Positions 15,071 through 18,957 of a DNA stretch of 18,957 nucleotides are shown in pieces. Positions within the stretch are counted from its first letter, which is position 1. Each line of letters opens with the position of its first letter. The DNA is from Lysobacterales bacterium UBA5700 (GTDB taxonomy: Bacteria > Pseudomonadota > Gammaproteobacteria > Xanthomonadales > Xanthomonadaceae): assembly GCA_002420085.1 (NCBI GenBank), contig DIHI01000106.1:10774-29730 (forward strand). Reading direction: 5' to 3'. The position numbers and the translations under genes are program-made. The notes beneath the pieces are model-generated. The model had not been told where the DNA came from, ran no database searches, and saw only the letters and a list, made by a program, of their open reading frames with translations.

Positions 15071-16503
15071 GAGACTGTCCGCAAGCGGCCTGCGATGTGC
15101 TCGGCGGCCCTCACGGAAAGCGCGACGATCGTGAGCGTTGGATTGGCATACCCGTAAGCAGGAAAAACCGAACTGCCGAGCACGTAAAGATCATCGCTGC
15201 CGAACACCCGACAATCACCATCGACGACGCCCTGACCCGATCGATCGGCCATCCGGGTAGTGCCCATATGATGCATGCCGGCCGCGAGGCTTTCGTCGAT
15301 TGCCGGCGCTCGATGCACGGTCTTCCGGAAGCGGCCCAGACCGGCTGCTGCGACGTGCTGACCAAACCGCTCGGCAGACTGCATCAATAGATCGAAGTCT
15401 TCGGATTCCACTCGCCAATCCAGCCGGACCCGTGGCACGCCATTGGCATCGACATCATCGACCAGGCTCAGCCGGCTTTCGCGGTTCGGCGTCTGCCCAG
15501 CCACCACCCGAACCGAGAATAATTTCAATCGTGATGGATTCGGCCCAAAGAACACCGCGTTGAGGCCATAGTCGTGCTGCAAGAACGAATCTTCCGTTAC
15601 CGGGTGCAGTGCGATCATGTGACTCGGCGCCAAACTGGCACGCAGAACCTCCGGCGTGGGCGCATGTCGTGCCATGATGCCGCCCGCCGCTGTTTCTCGG
15701 CGATTGTAGTTCAAGTCCGGCGAAGCCAGTAGTTGGCCCAGCGTGATTCCGAAGTGATCGGCGAAGCAACGGCCTATCCAATCACCCTCCATGGCGAACG
15801 GGTTCTCGATCGATTGGTTCGACCAGAGCAGTGTCCTGGCATTCTCGATCCCGCCCATGGCAAGCACGTGGAATCGTGCAGAAAGTCTTCGGCGCCGCCC
15901 ATCCCGATGCTGCAACAACCAGGTCGATCGTCCGTTCTGGCCACGCTCGACCTTGATCAGGTCGGTATTCAACAGACAACTGACCTCGATAGACCGACGG
16001 ATGTGCTCGCGATAGACTTCCCCGAATCGGGTCGGCGGACTGAACCTGAATGTCAGCGGGTAGAATCCCGACTTTTCAGGCAATTCAATGCTTACTTTCT
16101 GCAATTCTTGCGATACGGCGGGACCATCGAATTCCGGTCGGCCTATCTCAAGCCATCGATATGCATCCGAGATATATTTGTAGACGTCCGACCGAGCCAC
16201 TGGCCAGCCCGTTCTCCTCACTCCATCCACAGCTTCGAAGTCGATTTCATCCAACGGCCGACACCAGCCACCCCAATGGCCTGATGTCCCTCCAAAATAC
16301 CGCAGACGGGATGTCTCCAACGGATAGGGCCTTGGTGCCGACTGCCCGCGATAGGGATCCAGACCCGCAGCGTCCGAAGGCTCAAATCCCCCGGCCTCGA
16401 CAAGCAGGCATCGCGCGCCCCGTTTGGCAAGCTCCAGTGCGAGCGTGATACCGGCCGGGCCAGCGCCGGCGATGGCAACGTCGAAGACGGATGAATCCGT
16501 CAT
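15067..16503 (-). CDS. GMC-family FAD-dependent oxidoreductase
   Basis: 478 residues. An N-terminal Rossmann motif GAGPAG (13-18) and VEAGG (35-39) bind the ADP part of FAD. FGGTSGHWGGW (70-80) is the flavin-contact loop of the family. The C-terminal GMC region has HHMGTTRM (411-418), GVVDGDCRVFG and NPTLTIVAL (454-462), including the His and Asn expected at the active site. The length is slightly short for a large dehydrogenase subunit. It has no export signal of its own; the Tat-signal protein encoded immediately downstream is a likely escort. The family oxidises an alcohol or sugar hydroxyl. The substrate cannot be read from the sequence, though a glycan or sugar fits the neighbouring glycosyltransferase. 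ATG 16503 is chosen because residues just after it start the Rossmann fold; ATG 16524 is an alternative. Codon and base use differ from the gsp genes. Confidence 0.93.
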   Translation of the reverse strand: MTDSSVFDVAIAGAGPAGITLALELAKRGARCLLVEAGGFEPSDAAGLDPYRGQSAPRPYPLETSRLRYFGGTSGHWGGWCRPLDEIDFEAVDGVRRTGWPVARSDVYKYISDAYRWLEIGRPEFDGPAVSQELQKVSIELPEKSGFYPLTFRFSPPTRFGEVYREHIRRSIEVSCLLNTDLIKVERGQNGRSTWLLQHRDGRRRRLSARFHVLAMGGIENARTLLWSNQSIENPFAMEGDWIGRCFADHFGITLGQLLASPDLNYNRRETAAGGIMARHAPTPEVLRASLAPSHMIALHPVTEDSFLQHDYGLNAVFFGPNPSRLKLFSVRVVAGQTPNRESRLSLVDDVDANGVPRVRLDWRVESEDFDLLMQSAERFGQHVAAAGLGRFRKTVHRAPAIDESLAAGMHHMGTTRMADRSGQGVVDGDCRVFGSDDLYVLGSSVFPAYGYANPTLTIVALSVRAAEHIAGRLRTVS

Positions 16504-16719
16504 ATCGTCCCAGCGAATCAGCATGGCTGCCTGGCCCATATGGCGACTCGACCCACCTCGCCCATGTCCGTGGCAGGCAGCATCGTCCATCGATCGTGGG
16601 CCGGCCCTTGCATCGAACCGCCAGGGGTGGGCGAAGATTCCGTCATGTCCTGACTGCATGCGTCATCGTGCGTGGCACTCGGCGCGCGGGATGGTGTTCC
16701 GGTTCGCATGCGGCCCCGC
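16504..16719. other. Spacer between glycosyltransferase and GMC genes
   Basis: 216 bp with no clear promoter, terminator or RNA gene. A 73-residue hydrophilic frame (minus, 16518-16739) overlaps the end of the glycosyltransferase but lacks a ribosome site and any recognisable pattern. The glycosyltransferase, the GMC gene and the Tat-signal gene may still be one transcription unit. Confidence 0.5.
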
Positions 16720-18957
16720 TCATCGTGACCGATAGGCATGGGGCTGCCACGGCCCCCATTTCGCCTCATAAATGGCTTTGTTGCGCTCGAACAGTGCCTT
16801 GCGTTCCTCCGGCTGCTTCTGCTCGAAGGTCGCTGACAAGTGGTGGTGGACGAAGACATCCTCGGCACAGCCGATTCGCCAACCCGCCTGCTCGACCCGC
16901 CGGCAATAGTCGTCATCCTCGAAAAAGCCGATGCCGAACGCTTCATCGAGACCACCGACCGTCTGATAGACCACGCGCGGCATGGCGACACAGAAGAACG
17001 CGGCGGTGTGCAAGGGCAGCCATTGACCCGGATGCGCCAGGGTGTAGCGGCGTGCGGCCGGCAGCATGGCTGCCATGTCCGGATAGACGATGTCGATCCT
17101 GGCCTCATTGCCGATGTTGTTGGTGACCGGCCCGACCAGACCGAGTCGCGCCTCGCGCCGCAGCAGGGCCGTCAGACCGCGCACCCAGCCGGGCGTAACG
17201 AAGGTGTCGTTGTTGAGCAGGATGAGGAACTCACCCTCGGCGACGGCCAGACCGACATTGTTGCCGGCGGCAAAGCCCAGATTGTCCTCGTTGAGGATCA
17301 GCCGACGGCGATGACCGGCGGCAGAAGGTTCAACCAGCCAGTCCTGGAGGTACTGGCGCGAGCCATCGCTGGATGCATTATCGACCACGATGACTTCGAG
17401 ATTGCGGTAATCGCTGTAGTGTTCGATGCTGAACAGGCACGCCTGGGTGAAGACGAGATTGTTGTAAGTCAGCACCACGACCGAAACACACGGCTCCGCG
17501 ATGTTTTCCAGCGCTTCGTCGAAGGCGCGGGCACGGTGATCCCAGGTCTGTTCGCTGGCGAACTTCTGGCGCTCGGCGACGGCTGTACTGCCGCCGGGAT
17601 CGTCCAGCAGTTGCGCCACAGCCGCCACGAACGCCTGCGGTGTGCTGGCGACGCGCACGGTGTCGCCAAACTGCGCCATCTCGGGCAAATCGATGGCCAC
17701 CACTGGCTTGCCGGCACTGAGATACTCGTAGACCTTGACCGGATTGGTCGCCTCGGTCAGCGGGGTAACCCGAAACGGCAACAGGCAGACATCGAAACCA
17801 TGCAGCCACTGCGGCAGGTCGGCGTAGGGAACTTCGCCGATGAACTCGACATTGGCGAGGTCGGCCAACTGGCGCGCGGCGCTGGCTGTATCGCTTCCGA
17901 CCAATCGGATCAGCACCTGCGGCAGGGCCTCGGCCAGTGCGCGAATCAATGCGCAATCGAACCATTCGGCGATGGCCCCGAAGTAACCGACGATCGGGCG
18001 CCCCAGGGCATCGCCGCGCACCCGCTCCGGCGGCCGACTGAAGAATGCGTAATCGGCGGCGTTGCGCACCAAACGCAGGTTGCGCGACTGCGGCGCGAGG
18101 GCATCGGCCAGCCACTGCGAACTGACGATCACCAGGTCGGCATCGGCGATCAGGGCATGCTCGGCCTCGATCACCGCAGAACCGGTATTGTCGAATCCGG
18201 CATGATGATCCATGCAGTCATACACCTGCACGACATTGGGCAACATCCGCGAGCCGATCCGCCAGTAGGGGTGTTGCACCAAGGAGATGCAGCGTCGTGA
18301 ATCGGTCCAGGCCAGCAATTCGGCCAGACTGCTGGCCAGTGCCGCCAATGCTTCGGCGTCGGGCGGCTGGTGATAGATGGCGGGCGCGCCCGGCAGATGC
18401 AGATGCACCTGGAACAGACGCCCGCTGTCATCGAGCGCCTCGACCCGAACGCCAGGCCGGCGGTCATCGATGAAGTGGTTGGAGAGGTAGAACACCCGGT
18501 GACCCTTGCGTGCCAGGGCGCTGGCGATGTGCTGCGGCCGCTGATAACGGAAATGCCAGTCGATCACCGCCCAGACATAGACATCCGGCAACGACATGGG
18601 CTGCTCGGCCAATGGCGGGCGGGCCGGCGCCGTCAACGGGGCTTCGCGATCGATTGCGACGTTGACCGACACCACAGGGACACAACCGATGGTCTCGCCA
18701 CGGGCAATCGCCTGGAGTTCGCGGTCATCCTGGAACGGCCCGATGCCCGGCAATCCCTGCAATCGACGGCGCAGGCGGCGCAACTGCCACACGCAGGCAC
18801 GCGCCGGCCGACTGAACCGCCACCACCGACTGGTCAACAGGCGCTGCACGGCAGTTTCGGCGCGCTCGCGCAACCGCACCTGCATGGTGAGCGTGCGGGT
18901 CAGCTCGTCGATCGATGACTGCAATGCAGCGATGCGCTGCTCACGCTCGGCCTGAGC
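16720..18957 (-). CDS. Two-domain glycosyltransferase (GT4 + GT2) with N-terminal coiled coil, 5' end outside the window
   Basis: 745 residues are visible and the frame stays open to the right edge, so the start lies outside. The first 30 or so residues are charged and heptad-like, followed by a basic SRWWRFSRP segment as seen between coiled coil and transferase in large surface-glycan enzymes. A GT-B, GT4-like domain follows (about 125-455, numbered from 18924). It has WHFRYQRPQHIASAL, VYDCMDHH, LVIVSSQWLAD, IVGYFGAIAEWFD, FIGEVPYADLPQWL and the nucleotide-sugar loop NPVKVYEYLSAGKPVVA. A GT-A, GT2 domain (about 478-700) shows SVVVLTYNN, VVDNASSDGS, the DxD-type LLNNDTF, and GFFEDDDYCRR. It probably adds two different sugars to a lipid-linked or surface glycan in the cytoplasm; donor and acceptor are unknown. 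A TTG at 18924 is unlikely to be the start, because the coiled coil continues upstream. Confidence 0.92.
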   Translation of the reverse strand, partial: AQAEREQRIAALQSSIDELTRTLTMQVRLRERAETAVQRLLTSRWWRFSRPARACVWQLRRLRRRLQGLPGIGPFQDDRELQAIARGETIGCVPVVSVNVAIDREAPLTAPARPPLAEQPMSLPDVYVWAVIDWHFRYQRPQHIASALARKGHRVFYLSNHFIDDRRPGVRVEALDDSGRLFQVHLHLPGAPAIYHQPPDAEALAALASSLAELLAWTDSRRCISLVQHPYWRIGSRMLPNVVQVYDCMDHHAGFDNTGSAVIEAEHALIADADLVIVSSQWLADALAPQSRNLRLVRNAADYAFFSRPPERVRGDALGRPIVGYFGAIAEWFDCALIRALAEALPQVLIRLVGSDTASAARQLADLANVEFIGEVPYADLPQWLHGFDVCLLPFRVTPLTEATNPVKVYEYLSAGKPVVAIDLPEMAQFGDTVRVASTPQAFVAAVAQLLDDPGGSTAVAERQKFASEQTWDHRARAFDEALENIAEPCVSVVVLTYNNLVFTQACLFSIEHYSDYRNLEVIVVDNASSDGSRQYLQDWLVEPSAAGHRRRLILNEDNLGFAAGNNVGLAVAEGEFLILLNNDTFVTPGWVRGLTALLRREARLGLVGPVTNNIGNEARIDIVYPDMAAMLPAARRYTLAHPGQWLPLHTAAFFCVAMPRVVYQTVGGLDEAFGIGFFEDDDYCRRVEQAGWRIGCAEDVFVHHHLSATFEQKQPEERKALFERNKAIYEAKWGPWQPHAYRSR

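Noticed and set aside
16518..16739. Possible 73-residue small gene between the glycosyltransferase and GMC genes
   Set aside because: No Shine-Dalgarno, hydrophilic random-looking composition, and it is the tail of a longer shadow frame inside the glycosyltransferase.
16840..18300. 486-residue plus-strand frame antisense to the glycosyltransferase
   Set aside because: Shadow of a certain gene, without domains.
1..18957. tRNA, rRNA, CRISPR arrays, insertion sequences, transposase or integrase genes
   Set aside because: No repeats with regular spacing, no terminal inverted repeats flanking an ORF, no recombinase-like protein and no tRNA cloverleaf were seen when reading both strands.

Overview
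The window is GC-rich DNA (hand counts: about 70% G+C in a gspE line, about 45-48% in lines of the 14.0-16.5 kb region). It most likely comes from a gammaproteobacterium. The type II secretion (T2SS) genes run E-F-G-H-I-J-K-L-M-C/N-D, with a short PDZ-less GspC (XpsN-like) just before a lipoprotein-type secretin. That is the arrangement of the Xanthomonas xps operon, so I lean towards Xanthomonadales or a neighbouring lineage. The placement is an inference from gene order and protein style.

Layout, minus strand unless stated: (1) 1-167, N-terminus of a Wzt-like ABC ATPase running off the left edge. (2) 243-10820, eleven T2SS genes, read right to left as gspE to gspD, mostly joined by 1-4 bp stop/start overlaps. 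(3) 10810-11640, a Wzm/TagG-type ABC-2 polysaccharide export permease whose last codons overlap the gspE start by 11 bp. (4) 11641-12096, a divergent intergenic region with a sigma70-like promoter and a structured leader of about 180 nt for the plus-strand gene. (5) 12097-13566 (+), a 489-residue exported protein with a Sec signal peptide, four cysteines and an EF-hand-like C-terminal loop, followed by a very strong intrinsic terminator. (6) 13635-14017, a convergent spacer with no convincing gene. (7) 14018-16503, a lower-GC pair: a GMC-family FAD oxidoreductase and, overlapping it by ATGA, a twin-arginine-signal protein with two copies of a 'WGPRS' beta domain. (8) 16720 to the right edge, a GT4+GT2 two-domain glycosyltransferase with an N-terminal coiled coil, 5' end cut by the window.

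The main observation is that a complete T2SS core operon sits between the permease (wzm) and the ATPase (wzt) of what looks like one ABC polysaccharide exporter, apparently as one transcription unit. An exported, probably abundant surface protein is divergent to it, and polysaccharide-type genes lie beyond. My hypothesis is that this is a cell-surface assembly locus. The T2SS would carry the 12097-13566 protein across the outer membrane, the ABC exporter would supply a glycan, and protein and glycan would form one surface structure. As I recall it, the Aeromonas A-layer offers a functional parallel: a dedicated T2SS-type pathway, an abcA O-polysaccharide ABC gene next to the S-layer gene, and an O-chain-anchored S-layer. 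The co-location is seen in the sequence; the functional coupling is not proven.
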